A DNA stretch of 64,000 nt from assembly GCF_907164915.1 (NCBI RefSeq), contig NC_061862.1, forward strand, positions 120,741,533 to 120,805,532, read 5' to 3'. The position numbers were made by a program, and so were the translations under genes. The stretch comes from Impatiens glandulifera. Lineage: Eukaryota; Streptophyta; Magnoliopsida; Ericales; Balsaminaceae. This document shows positions 33,587 through 44,968 of the stretch, one piece after another. Within the stretch, counting starts at the first letter, position 1. Each line of letters begins with the position of its first letter. The notes beneath the pieces were generated by a model. The model searched no databases. It saw only the letters and a program-made list of their open reading frames with translations, and was not told the DNA's origin.

Positions 33587-36361
33587 TGTCACACCCTAAA
33601 ATTCATATTTGACCGAATGCCTACGGTCCTAGCCAAGACCAAGCAACCATGTGATTGGAAATTATGACCGAAGAAAATCCGAGACTTAGGACCGATTATT
33701 TATATGTTAATATCGATGATGTATGTGTTTAGGGCCGAGATATATGTGTAAGGGCCGAGATATATGTGTCAGGGCAGAGAATTATGAGTCAGGGCCGAGA
33801 AATATATGTTAGGACCAAGTATATATGTGTTAGGACCGAGCATAAATCTGTTAGGACAGATATATATGTGTTATGACCGTGAGTATATGTGTTAGGACCG
33901 AGATGACCGAGAGAAATCTATGTCACGACCGAGAGGGTCCGACCGATAGTGTCTAACCGAGGGGATCCGACCGAGACTTATACTCTTGCTTTGCTTTTCC
34001 ACCTCATTCTTAAGTACACCTCATGCTTAAAAACACCTCATGCTTAAGTACACCTCATGCTTAAATACACCTCATGCTTAAGTACACCTCATGCTTAAAT
34101 ACACCTCATGCTTAAATACACCTCATGCTAAAGTACACCTCATGCTTAAGTACACCTCATGCTTAAATACACCTCATGCTTAAATACACCTCATGCTTAA
34201 GAACACCTCATGCTTATATACACCTCATGCTTAAATACACCTCATGCTTAAGGACACCTCATGCTTAAGGACACCTCATGCTTAAATACACCTCATGCTA
34301 TGTACACCTCATGCTAAGTACACCTCATGCTTAAATACACCTCATGCTTAAGGACACCTCATGCTTAGCCACCTCATGCTTAAATACACCTCATGCTTAA
34401 GTACACCTCATGCTTAGCCACCTCATGCTTAAATACATATCATGCTTAAGTACACCTCATGCTTATCCACCTCATGCTTAAATACACCTCATGCTTAAAT
34501 ATACCTAATGCTTAGCCACCTCATGCTTAAGTACACCTCATGCTTAGCCACTTCATGCTTAGCCACCTCATGCTTAAGTACACCTCATGCTTGGCCACCT
34601 CATGCTTAATTACACCTCATGCTTAAGTACACCTCATGCTTAGCCACCTCATGATTAATTACACCTCATGCTTAAGTACACCTCATGCTTAAATACACCT
34701 CATGCTTAAATACACCTCATGCTTAAATACACCTCATTCTTAACCACCTCATGCTTAGCCACCACATACTAGGATATGCCTATACTTTATTATCTTAAGT
34801 GTTAAGTATTATCCACCTCATACTTCATCCATCCCATGCTATGACAAGTAGGTGACCAGCCCTTTTATTAAACTCATGCCATGACAAGTAGGTGACCAGC
34901 CCCTTCATCACCTTTTTATTAATCACATGTTTAGGACCAGCAGGTGACAAGCTGATGACCAACCTATTTATTCATTCCATGCTTATGACCAGCAGGTGAC
35001 AAGCCCTCTACATTAGCAAATATGCTCCCCATGCTTTGACAAGTCTATGACCAGCACCCTTAATAATTAAGTATCCACCTCATGCTTCATTAACCGACCT
35101 TAGTCTTTGTATATATATACTTCACCATGGATTGATTAAATGATATCAATTCATCTTCCCTCTTCACTAAGAATCATTAGACGTCCTCTAGAAGCCTTGA
35201 AGAACAGCCACTCTTCAAGCAAGATCAAACCTTAGCATCTTCAAAGTATAAGGAAAGAAATCCTTTTTATATCACTCTTTAGAAACCCACACATGCTTAT
35301 ATAACTCATATATGTTCTATAAATTATGCATACTGTTTTTATAGCATGTTTCCTTTGCATATTCATATCTTTGATGATGAACCAAGTATGATCTGTTTCA
35401 AAAAGACAAATTGTTTTCCAAGTTACAATCTATTTTCCAAGGCTGATCTGTTTTCCAAACAAGGGTCTGTTTTACAAACAAGGGTTTGTTTTATAAACAA
35501 GGATCTGTTTTATTAAAGAAGGATCTGTTTTATAAACAAGGGTCTGTTTTCTAAACAAGGATCAGTTTTCCAAAGTATGAAACGTTTTATGGAATCATTG
35601 TGAACAAGGATGTATGAGTATTGACGGAAGGGAGGAGGGCTACTCAGGATGAGCTCTGGTAGTCTGATTCCAAAATATGTACTAGGGTTCTATTGGGACT
35701 GGACTTCTAGGACGAGCTCTAGAAGATCCTACCCACACAGACAAGTGTCTATTAAGGTTGTGGACTTTAAGGATAGACTCCGAAGAGTGCCCTTCCAAGT
35801 GTCTATTAAGGTTGTGGACTTTAGGAATAGACTCCGAAGAGTGCCCTTTCAACTATGTGCTCAACAGGATTCCTAACTTTCAGGATCAGCTCTGAATTGT
35901 AAAGGGCCAACTCTGTGCTCAAGATCTTACTGTATTTTCACAAGTGATGCTATACTTTACAAACCAGCAAGTGGATTCAAAGAATCTTTTAAAATGCCTT
36001 TTCTACAAACTGTTTTATAACTTGCTGGGTCTTTAGACTCACTATGCTTGTGTGGTGTAGGTACACAACTATAGACTTTATTTGACAAGTGAAGGGAGGC
36101 TTGGAGTGGGGCAAGGTGCGGGAATGTGTGTGAAAGGAGGGACCAAGGCTGAAGACCGAGCCCTTTGTTGGGTCATTTATTTAAAGTATGTATTTTATAA
36201 GCAAAGGACCTTGTCTTGTTTTTATAAACCGGAATTCTGTAGCACCACTTTTACACTTAAAAAAACGCTTCCGCAACGTTTCTGTTTTTCCGCTTAAGTT
36301 TGCACGGTCTCAAAGCACTCACTCACTCGGTCTGAGTAGATTAGGAGTGAGGGGTGTTACA
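33587..36361 (+). repeat. 5' LTR (2,775 bp)
   Basis: Contents in order: ~22-bp iterates of accgagatatatgtgttagg (33,710-33,930); ctcatgctt minisatellite (33,998-34,762); repeated gacaagtaggtgaccagc motifs (34,840-35,050); TATA-like tatatatac near 35,110, a candidate promoter; ~25-bp acaaacaagggtctgtttt iterates (35,400-35,560); a 54-bp duplication with gactccgaagagtgccctt (35,737-35,845); then a U5-like end. Short open frames here are not conserved with the sister element and are not called genes. Confidence 0.9.
33998..34762 (+). repeat. Minisatellite in 5' LTR, 17/15-bp units
   Basis: About 45 copies of ACACCTCATGCTTAAGT (17 bp), interspersed with a shorter 15-bp form, CACCTCATGCTTAGC. Unit order is irregular but similar to the array in the other LTR, so most of the array was present before insertion. 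Confidence 0.95.
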
Positions 36362-36555
36362 GTTGATATCAGAGCAATGGTCCAGATCCTTAGTACTTTC
36401 ACACATGCTCCTGCAATTGCACCTCCAAGAGCTCACCTTCAGGTTGGTAAATTGTTTTAAATAAAGTTCATCATGAAACTTTTTCATTAAAACTGCATCA
36501 ATAGTGCCAAATAAGTTTAATTTCGCGAACGACATTCTTTTAAGTGGGGTAGAGT
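36362..36555 (+). other. Internal region with PBS and PPT only
   Basis: PBS ttgatatcagagc at 36,363-36,375, directly after the 5' LTR. A block matching 3,096-3,170 of the sister element follows (...caagagctcaccttcag). The PPT aagtggggtagag is at 36,542-36,554. No open frame of note. It retains only the signals needed for reverse transcription and perhaps packaging. Confidence 0.85.
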
Positions 36556-39354
36556 TGTTGCACCCTAAAATTCATATTTGACCGAATGCCTTCGGTCCTA
36601 GCCAAAACCAAGCAACCATGTGATTGGAAATTATGACCGAAGAAAATCCGAGACTTAGGACTGATTATTTATATGTTAATATCGATGATGTATGTGTTTA
36701 GGCTGAGGAAATATGTGTTAGGGCCGAGAAATATGTGTAAGGGCCGAGATATATGTGTAAGGGCCGAGATATATGTGTCAGGGCAGAGAATTATGGTCAG
36801 GGCCGAGAAATATGTGTTAGGACCAAGTATATATGTGTTAGGACCGAGCATAAATGTGTTAGGACAGATATATATGTGTTATGACTGTGAGTATATGTGT
36901 TAGGACCGAGATGACCGAGAGAAATCTATGTCACGACCGAGAGGGTCCGACCGATAGGGTCTGACCGAGGGGATCTGACCGAGACTTATACTCTTCCTTT
37001 GCTTTTCCACCTCATGCTTAAGTACACCTCATGCTTAAAAACACCTCATGCTTAAGTACACCTCATACTTAAATACACCTCATACTTAAGTACACCTCAT
37101 GCTTAAGTACACCTCATGCTTAAGTACACCTCATGCTTAAGTACACCTCATGCTTAAGTACACCTCATGCTTAAATACACCTCATGCTTAAGAACACCTC
37201 ATGCTTAAATACACCTCATGCTTAAATACACCTCATGCTTAAGGACACCTCATGCTTAAGGACACCTCATGCTTAAATACACCTCATGCTTAAATACACC
37301 TCATGCTAAGTACACTTCATGCTTAAATACACCTCATGCTTAAGGACACCTCATTCTTATCCACCTCATGCTTAAATACACATCATGCTTAAGTACACCT
37401 CATGCTTAGCCACCTCATGCTTAAATACACCTCATGCTTAAGTACACCTCACGCTTAGCCACCTCATGCTTAAATACACCTCATGCTTAAATACACCTCA
37501 TGCTTAGCCACCTCAAGCTTAAGTACACCTCATGCTTAGCCACCTCATGCTTAGCCACCTCATGCTTAAGTACACCTCATGCTTGGCCACCTCATGCTTA
37601 ATTACACCTCATGCTTAAGTACACCCCATGCTTAGCCACCTCATGATTAATTACACCTCATGCTTAAGTACACACCTCATGCTTAAATACACCTCATGCT
37701 TAAATACACCTCATGCTTAAATACACCTCATGCTTAACCACCTCATGCTTAGACACCACATCTAGGATATGCCCATACTTTATTATCTTAAGTGTTAAGT
37801 ATAAACCACCTCATGCTTCATCCATCCCATGCTATGACAAGTAGGTGACCAGCCCTTTTATTAAACACATGCCATGACAAGTAGGTGACCAGCCTCTTCA
37901 TCACCTTTTTATTAATTACATGTTTAGGACCAGCAGGTGACAAGCTGGTGACCAACCTATTTATTCATCCCATGCTTATGACCAGCAGGTGACAAGCCCT
38001 CTACATTAGCAATTATGCTCCCCATGCTTTGACAAGTCTATGACCAGCACCCTTAATAATTAAGTATCCACTTCATGCTTCATTAACCGACCTTAGTCTT
38101 TATATATATATACTTCACAATGGATTGATTAAATGATATCAATTCATCTTCCCTCTTCACTAAGAATCATTAGACGTCCTCTAGAAACCTTGAAGAACAG
38201 CCACTCTTCAAGCAAGATCAAACCTTAGCATCTTCAAAGTATAAGGCAAGAAACCCTTTTTATATCACTCTTTAGAAACCCACACATGCTTATATAACTC
38301 ATATATGTTCTATAAATTATGCATACTATTTTTATAGCATGTTTCCTTTGCATATTCATATATTTGATGATGAACCAAGTATGATCTGTTTCAAAAAGAC
38401 AAACTGTTTTCAAAGTTATAATCTATTTTACAAGGCTGATCTGTTTTCCAAACAAGGGTCTGTTTTACAAACAAGGGTTTGTTTTATAAACAATGGTCTG
38501 TTTTATAAAAGAAGGATTTGTTTTATAAATAAGGGTCTGTTTTTTAAACAAGGATCTGTTTTCCAAAGTATGAAACGTTTTATGGAATCATTGTGAACAA
38601 GGATGTATGAGTATTGACGGAAGGGAGGAGGGCTACTCAGGATGATCTCTAGTAGTCTGATTCCAAAATATGTGATGGGGTTTTATTGGGACTGGACTTC
38701 TAGGACGAGCTCTAGAAGATCCTACCCATACAGACAAGTGTCTATTAAGGTTGTGGACTTTAGGGATAGACTCCGAAGAGTGCCCTTCCAAGTGTCTATT
38801 AAGGTTGTGGACTTTAGGGATAGACTCCGAAGAGTGCCCTTCCAACTATGTGCTCAACAGGATTCCTAACTTTCAGGATCAACTCTGAATTGTAAAGGGA
38901 CAACTATGTGCTCAAGATCTTACCGTATTTTCACAAGTGATGCTATACTTTACAAACCAGCAAGTGGATCCAAAGAATCTTTTAAAATGCCTTTTCTACA
39001 ATCTGTTTTATAACTTGCTGGGTCTTTAGACTCACTATGCTTGTGTGGTGTAGGTACACAGCTATAGACTTTATTTGACAAGTGAAGGGAGGCTTGGAGT
39101 GGGGCAAGGTGCGGGGATGTGTGTGAAAGGAGGGACCAAGGCTGAAGACCGAGCTCTTTGTTGGGTCTTTTATTTAAAGTATGTATTTTATAAGCAAAGG
39201 ACCTTGTCTTATTTTTATAAACCGGAATTTTGTAGCACCACTTTTACACTTAACAAAACGCTTCCGCAACGTTTCTGTTTTTCCGCTTAAGTTTGCACGG
39301 TCTCAAAGCACTCCCTCACTCGGTCTAAGTAGATTAGGAGTGAGGGGTGTTACA
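36556..39354 (+). repeat. 3' LTR (2,799 bp)
   Basis: Collinear with the 5' LTR throughout. It has about two more accgagatatatgtgt iterates near 36,710-36,780, a few substitutions and small changes in minisatellite copy order. It ends tgttaca at 39,354, followed by the GGTTT duplication. Confidence 0.9.
37007..37753 (+). repeat. Minisatellite in 3' LTR, 17/15-bp units
   Basis: Same units as at 33,998-34,762, with slightly different copy order and variants (ctcatactt, ctcacgctt). Confidence 0.95.
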
Positions 39355-39359
39355 GGTTT

Positions 39360-40580
39360 AGCTAGGTTCCTCAAAGGGCTTCATTTACTTTCCTAGCATC
39401 CTGTAGAAGATGCTAGTGTGAAAGGAAGATCCTTAGAGTCCCGGTTTTAGAAAATCACAAAACTAATTATGAGTTGTTTCAGTTATGGTTTTCTATAACT
39501 CGTACAATGCATAGCTTTTTGTAGTTGAGTTTGTTTTGATTGTGTGTTTTTGGTTAATGGGTAAAGAAATTGAGTTTGAAAATAACTAAAAACGAAAAAA
39601 TAGCAACATTTTGGTCTTGGATTCTTCACCTGAAAAACGATCGAAGGCTAGAGCCCCCTAACCTAGTTTTTAATTGAGGGCTTTTTCCATCTGGGTCATC
39701 CATGTACGTCTCCTCGTCCACCCGCGTACACGTTAGCACCCGTGTGCTTGTTGACTGGCCTTCCTTCTATTGACAGTTGACACCCTGATCCGCCTACGCT
39801 TAATCTGATACTCTCGGGCTAATCGACCAGGGACAATGACCTTTAGGTCGGTTTGCCTTGCCTTTTTACATTTTTCTCTATTTCTTGGATTTAAATGTTT
39901 TTTAATTTTATTTTTTAAAATTCCAAAAAAATATAAATCTTCTAAACATATTATTTTCAGCAAAAAAAAATTAAAATAATATTTAAATAAATACTTGTTT
40001 GGATTTATTTTACTTAAATCTTACATTTTAATTCTCAATTTTAGGTATCTTTTACTTATTCCATATTACTTATAATGTCTATCTTTCTCTTTTTATTAAT
40101 TTTTAAATACACAATGTAATAAATATATTGATATGAAGCATAGACACATGATAATGACTTTATCAAATAATTGATAAGTAAAATGTAACACTTCATTTTT
40201 ATTTTCTAAAATGACAAAAAGGTTAAAATATAAACATTCTCTTAGGAGAGCACAAAAGAAATAGTGTTGAGGCTTTTCTTAAGTTAACAAAGTATTAAAC
40301 CAAATAAAGTTATAACACGCGATTTTTTTCTTTCTTAGTATCTCACATAAAAAAAATAAGTGACGACTCTAAAATTCAAAAAGTCAGTCTTTAGTTTGTT
40401 AAATCCTAATTCAGTTCATCATCTTATTTTAAAAGGCAAGACGATCTCGAGAAGTTTCAATCCCTCGCAAGACGATCTCAAGAAGTTTCAATTTCTCGCC
40501 TTGTTTTTATGAGATTCGAGAAGAGATAAGTTATGGAATTTTTAACAAACATCGATCTTTTTACAAACATTTTTCTAGTC
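39360..40580. other. Non-coding gap
   Basis: Host sequence following the giant-LTR element. A short duplication (gacgatctcgagaagtttca and its near-copy) lies at about 40,440-40,500. A minus-strand open frame (39,733-39,963) has no recognisable domain. I see no gene. Confidence 0.5.
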
Positions 40581-40589
40581 AAGTCTATC

Positions 40590-40985
40590 ACTTGGTTCCT
40601 CATCTCCTTTTACGAGACTCGGGAGGACGGTAAATTATGGGACTTGGACAATCGAGCTTTAAAACGCTTTCAAAAAAAACGAGAGGCCGACATTTTAGGC
40701 ATTACAGGTTATATTCCTTTAATCGACTTTAATTTACACGATTTGGATGATGAGGAGAAGGCTAATCATTTGTTTTGAGCATAGTGAAAAACTCTCATTT
40801 GCTTATGGGGTTATGAATTCGGCTCCAAGGATGGCTATTAAGATCACGAAGGACTTGAGAGTTTGCGGGAATTGTCATATTGATTTTTCATATATCTCAA
40901 GAATTGTAGATCGTTACATTATTTTTGAGGAATTCTAGTCATTTTCATGGTTTCAATGATGGATTTTTATCCTGCAAAGGGTAAT
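40590..40985 (+). pseudogene. PPR-DYW C-terminal fragment (E/DYW domain)
   Basis: Across two frameshifts the translation gives the end of a DYW-type pentatricopeptide protein: an ...FNLHDLDDEEKANHLF stretch, then (after a 1-nt shift in a T run at about 40,775) EHSEKLSFAYGVMN, then ITKDLRVCGNCHIDF and ISRIVDRYIIF, then (second shift) NSSHFHGFNDG. The HSE and CxxCH residues that define the DYW cytidine-deaminase fold are kept, but the final DYW tripeptide is lost and no PPR repeats precede it. Intact relatives edit organellar RNA. This fragment is dead. Confidence 0.85.
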
Positions 40986-41054
40986 GTTATTATTTTCCTA
41001 TAAATGAGTTTGGTAGGTCTCGAGAAAAAAATATTGAGTAAACAATGTTGGAAA

Positions 41055-41355
41055 TGTTGGGTTTTTGGCTCATATTTTATTAGAGTTTATATATTGTAAT
41101 TGGGTTTTAAGCTTTTATTGGGCTAAGAATTAGTCGTTTAGTCTTTTGGTTTTTGATGTACTCATATAAATAGAGACATTGTAACTTAGGATTATTTATA
41201 CCATTATTCCATAGAAAATTAATAGAATGGACGACTCCCCAATGATGTACAAATTGTTAGTGGAACCTCGTTATATCTTGTGTTCTTTATTATTCTTTAT
41301 CACTTTATCTTTATATCTTCTTTTATCGGGTGGTTAGATATATATTTTCTCAACA
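41055..41355 (+). mobile_element. Solo LTR (301 bp) with TSD
   Basis: Starts TGTTGGGTTTTTGG, ends ...ttctcaaca, and is flanked by a perfect 5-bp duplication, GGAAA (41,050-41,054 and 41,356-41,360). A TATA-like catataaatag stretch lies near 41,164. The form fits a copia solo LTR left by recombination between LTRs. Confidence 0.8.
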
Positions 41356-41360
41356 GGAAA

Positions 41361-44300
41361 AAAAAAAAAAAAACTTATAATGACGTTTTTTATTTGACTA
41401 ATTTAGTTATAGTTTGTAATTATCTTCAACGTGAATGAGAAAGTTATAAGGTTAAAATTATGCCTCTTTTAGCAATCCAAGAAAGTTATCTTCAATGTGG
41501 ATAAGAAATTTTAACACCTTTTTATCGACCCTCACTCTCGAAGAGGATGGAGTGGGTTCGATCTCGACTAAATTAATCAATTATTGAGTTACACTAGTTT
41601 TGGTTGTGCAGAGTTACCGCATAATTTTTCTTTTTAAAAAACTAAGAAAGAACAAAGTTTTGTGTGTTGAGAACGCATTTTACATATTATTTTTTTTAGC
41701 TCGGGACTTAGTTACACATGAGAAAGGGAGAAAGTCGACAATTCATTCCTCCCTCAACTTGTCAAATCTATATTTGTTTCTTCCATTCATTTTCTTTTTG
41801 GGAAATCAGTCATTTTCGATAATTAAAGGCCTAATGAATAAAAATACTTCTTTATCTTATCAGTTGCTCAGTTGGATCAGTCGCTCAAGATCTTTGGTCT
41901 TTATGTCTTGATCCGAGTTGGGATAACATTTCTCTTCTGCATGTCCATGGAGTTTTGAAAAATCCAAACATCTCAGAAATAGAGAGGTAGAAATTCACAA
42001 ATATACTATCTAGGACTTATTTTTGTAGATGTCTTTTCACAATAATTGTAATAGATAAAATACCAATTTAAATTGCCTTTTACGAGGTTTATGAGGGCTC
42101 CCCGGATGTAACATTTTTGGCTTCTCTCGTTGTTTCGGGAAACTTAACCACCGGTTTAGGACTTTTCAAGACTAAATGACTGGAGCTACCAAATTAGTCA
42201 AGGAAATGACAAAAACGTATTTCATTTTTTAATGTTTCAAAAAACTGCATTAGATTTTACAAAATTATTTTTGAAATAAACTGAATTCATTAATTCAGAA
42301 CACATGTTCCTTCATAGTACCTTTTACATATTATTGCTATCCATAATGGGTTTGGGCGAAGAACAAGAATTGAACCCGTGGTTTGTTAGAGAATCTTGTT
42401 TTTGTGTCGTAGGATTTATAGCTCGGCAGTCCACTAGGTGATTATTTTTATCGTTCTAGTTTCGAGTGTCTTCTTAGATAGTTATAGCGACCCATAGGTG
42501 CAAGATTAACCTTGTGGGACGGGCAATGGTCCCCTAAACATAGTCCTTTCCGGAAGTGACCATTTAGTCCATGGTCCAGCGTTATGTCTATTGTGCAAGG
42601 CAGGGTCGGCCCTGAGGTAAGGCAACCAATGCATTTGCATATGACCCCCCACTTTTATAGGGCCCCCATTTTTTTTATATTTAATAATATCATATTATTA
42701 ATATTATTTTTTCCTCTTTTTTCTCCTTTCATATTAAATTTATATTATAAAAATAACTTTTTTATCTCTTTTTAGTCTCGTATTATAATATATTAATTAT
42801 TTATATTTTATTTTATTAATTAAAATTATTTTTATTTTTTTTTACTATTTTAAGGCCCTAAAATTTAAATTTGGATAGGACCCCAAAATCTTAGGGCTTC
42901 TCAGGCCTTAGTGAAAGGTTATATGTACACATGAAAATAAATAAAGGAAACCAAGCAGCCCTAACAAAAAAAATGTGTTTTTATTTTAAAAATTATTTTA
43001 AAATATTTTAGCAATTTTGGATTTTTAAAAGTTCCATAAATATGTTTAAAATACTAAAATACAGAAAGTTGCAATCAAACAGGCACTAGGGCCATCGGGT
43101 CGAGCTGTTTGGCCCGCGAGTTTCGAATTTGGGTGCGGGCTGATTCAGGAGTGAACTAGACAATTAAACGCGGAAACTCTCGGTCGCGGATGAAGCTAGT
43201 GCGCGGAACTTCTTTGGTCGCTTCGGTGATCAGGTGGGCGGGCCTCCTCGGTCGAAATGGGAGCTAGATGCGGAGGCATCTTCGGTCGATGGGGAGGCAG
43301 CTCGGTCAAGAATAAGGTCACGGTCTGTCTTCAACCTCCGAATAGAGTTTCTTCGGACAATCGAAGCCTTTGTCGGAAAATCGTACAATGCCAATTTCAA
43401 ATCAAATGGAATTTTGAACTTACAGAAAGTTTCCCTTCACCAACAGGAATCAAAACCCAAGCATCCAAATGCAACCTAGAGTAAACCTAAACTAAACACA
43501 AAAGTAAAAACCGAAACTTGAACCAAATTTTGTGAACTAGGCAAACCTCAACCAAATCCCAAAACGATGGTTTAGAAAAGCTCCAATCACGTTTATAAAT
43601 TGTTTAGATCATCCTTGAATTGCAATTCTTAATATAGAGCTCAAGAACAGCAACGCGATATTTTAAAGTTTGAAATTGAAAAAATTTGTTGTAAAGTGAA
43701 TGGATCGAATATAATTCGGTAAAAAACTTCTTATGTTAGGAACAATTTCCAATCATCAATTCAAAGAATAACTCAATATATAATAACACACGAACTCAAC
43801 TATATTAAATTAATTTTTGTTTGTAACGTGTATTACATGTAGAATGAGAGATTACAATTGATTGGTAATCACCCTAACAACTTCAAGAAGATTTTGACAT
43901 TCTTTAAACAACTCTTGGAGTCCTCTTCACAAATTAATAAAAAAAAAACGAAAGCTTGAAATGACCATTAATGACGGATTTTTCTTCGAACTTTTTCTCT
44001 TCCTCTAATGCTCTCCCATCGCGCGGAAAGGCCATGGGATTCTTTTATAATCATCCCTGTCTCAACATGTACAGTCCATCCATGCAATTTCAGCAAATAA
44101 GTTTGGATGACTGGTCGCTTCCTTTGCCGAATTCTACCGCCTACCGCGAGGTGACGCCAGGACTCCAAGAAGTGATCCATATGGCATGGGAGTCATTTCC
44201 CCTTTTGAATCACCATATTTGGTCCACTATCCGATGTCATAACATTTTTTAATCTTTTTAAAAAAAGAACCGCTTAGGGCTACGACGTTTTCAAACTAAA

Positions 44301-44968
44301 TATTTTGAAATTCGGGTAGATTGGAAATCGTTTTCAAACCATATATTTATTTTAATAATATGGAATGCCGGTTTAAAAAATTTTGTAAATAGAATATAGT
44401 TGATTCAGAATTTTTAAAATTATAAATTTGTCGGTAAATAATGTGTCTACCAAAATGTTTTGTAATGTTTTCTTTTAAGTAATGACTATATCTAAAAGGA
44501 AAATAGTAATTATTTTCGCACATTGTTCACAATAAGCTATCTTTAATGTGGTAAGACATGTTCCAACATTTTATTTCCGCATATTGTTCTTCCAAGATAT
44601 AGTCAACATTTAAAGAAAACATCACAAAAAGTTTCTTTTTCAATCCTTTGCTGTCACCATCTACTTATTAAGGAGGAAGCTAGTTTACACAACAAAACTA
44701 AATTTGTCATTGTAAAAATATTATCTTTACAATAACTTATTTTTGTTACTATATTTCACCATTATTAATGTCACTTTTGTGTGACTATGGATTAATGATA
44801 AAAGTTCTATCCTTCCCCCCCCCCCCCCAAAAAAAAAAACATTGTCTCAATTTTATTTCAATATCTTTTGATAATTTTATTGTTCTAAAAAGGTAATTGG
44901 CCTTAATGATAAAGCACAAGAATCAATATACATATAATGTACATGTTTACAAAAACACAAACTACCTT
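41361..44968. other. Intergenic region 3' of the GT61 gene
   Basis: No supportable gene. It contains a possible hAT-like relic (42,599-42,912), a GC-richer tract at 43,080-43,330 with repeated cggtcg motifs and two overlapping open frames without known domains, and a C/A homopolymer pair at 44,815-44,838. Other short open frames (41,600-41,911, 43,968-44,252) have no family signature. Confidence 0.5.
42599..42912. mobile_element. Possible hAT-type relic (CAGGGTCGGCCCTGAGG end)
   Basis: The left end CAGGGTCGGCCCTGAGG resembles a common plant hAT-family terminus. The right end (gggcttctcaggccttagtg) is only a loose inverse. No clear 8-bp target duplication. Non-coding interior with aaggccctaaaat and gggcccccat in opposite orientations. 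Confidence 0.35.

Larger units (their letters stand above)
33587..39354 (+). mobile_element. Complete LTR element: 2.8 kb LTRs, 194 bp internal region
   Basis: Two long direct repeats (33,587-36,361 and 36,556-39,354) both begin TGT.(A/G)CACCC and end GGGGTGTTACA, and the whole is flanked by a perfect 5-bp duplication, GGTTT (33,582-33,586 and 39,355-39,359). Between them are only 194 bp, starting with a PBS (ttgatatcagagc) and ending with a PPT (aagtggggtagag). There is no coding capacity, so it must have been mobilised in trans. The termini and Met-tRNA PBS recall Tekay-type gypsy elements. The LTR:internal ratio of about 14:1 fits neither classical TRIM nor LARD descriptions. The LTRs are very similar, implying fairly recent insertion. 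Confidence 0.9.

Noticed and set aside
33998..34762. Regularly spaced repeats that might suggest a CRISPR array
   Set aside because: Units are contiguous 15/17-bp copies without unique spacers, and the context is a plant LTR.
35649..36460. Open frames inside the giant LTRs (also 38,339-39,396)
   Set aside because: They follow the internal repeats (54-bp duplication, acaaggg iterates), use no conserved start, and are not kept in the sister LTR at 3.3-4.2 kb.
41046..41355. Alternative solo-LTR start at the earlier TGTTGG
   Set aside because: That boundary gives mismatched flanks (aacaa versus ggaaa). Starting at 41,055 gives a perfect GGAAA duplication.
43234..43484. Two overlapping open frames in the GC-richer tract
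   Set aside because: No family signature, and no splice or start context. The tract looks like old LTR-type sequence.
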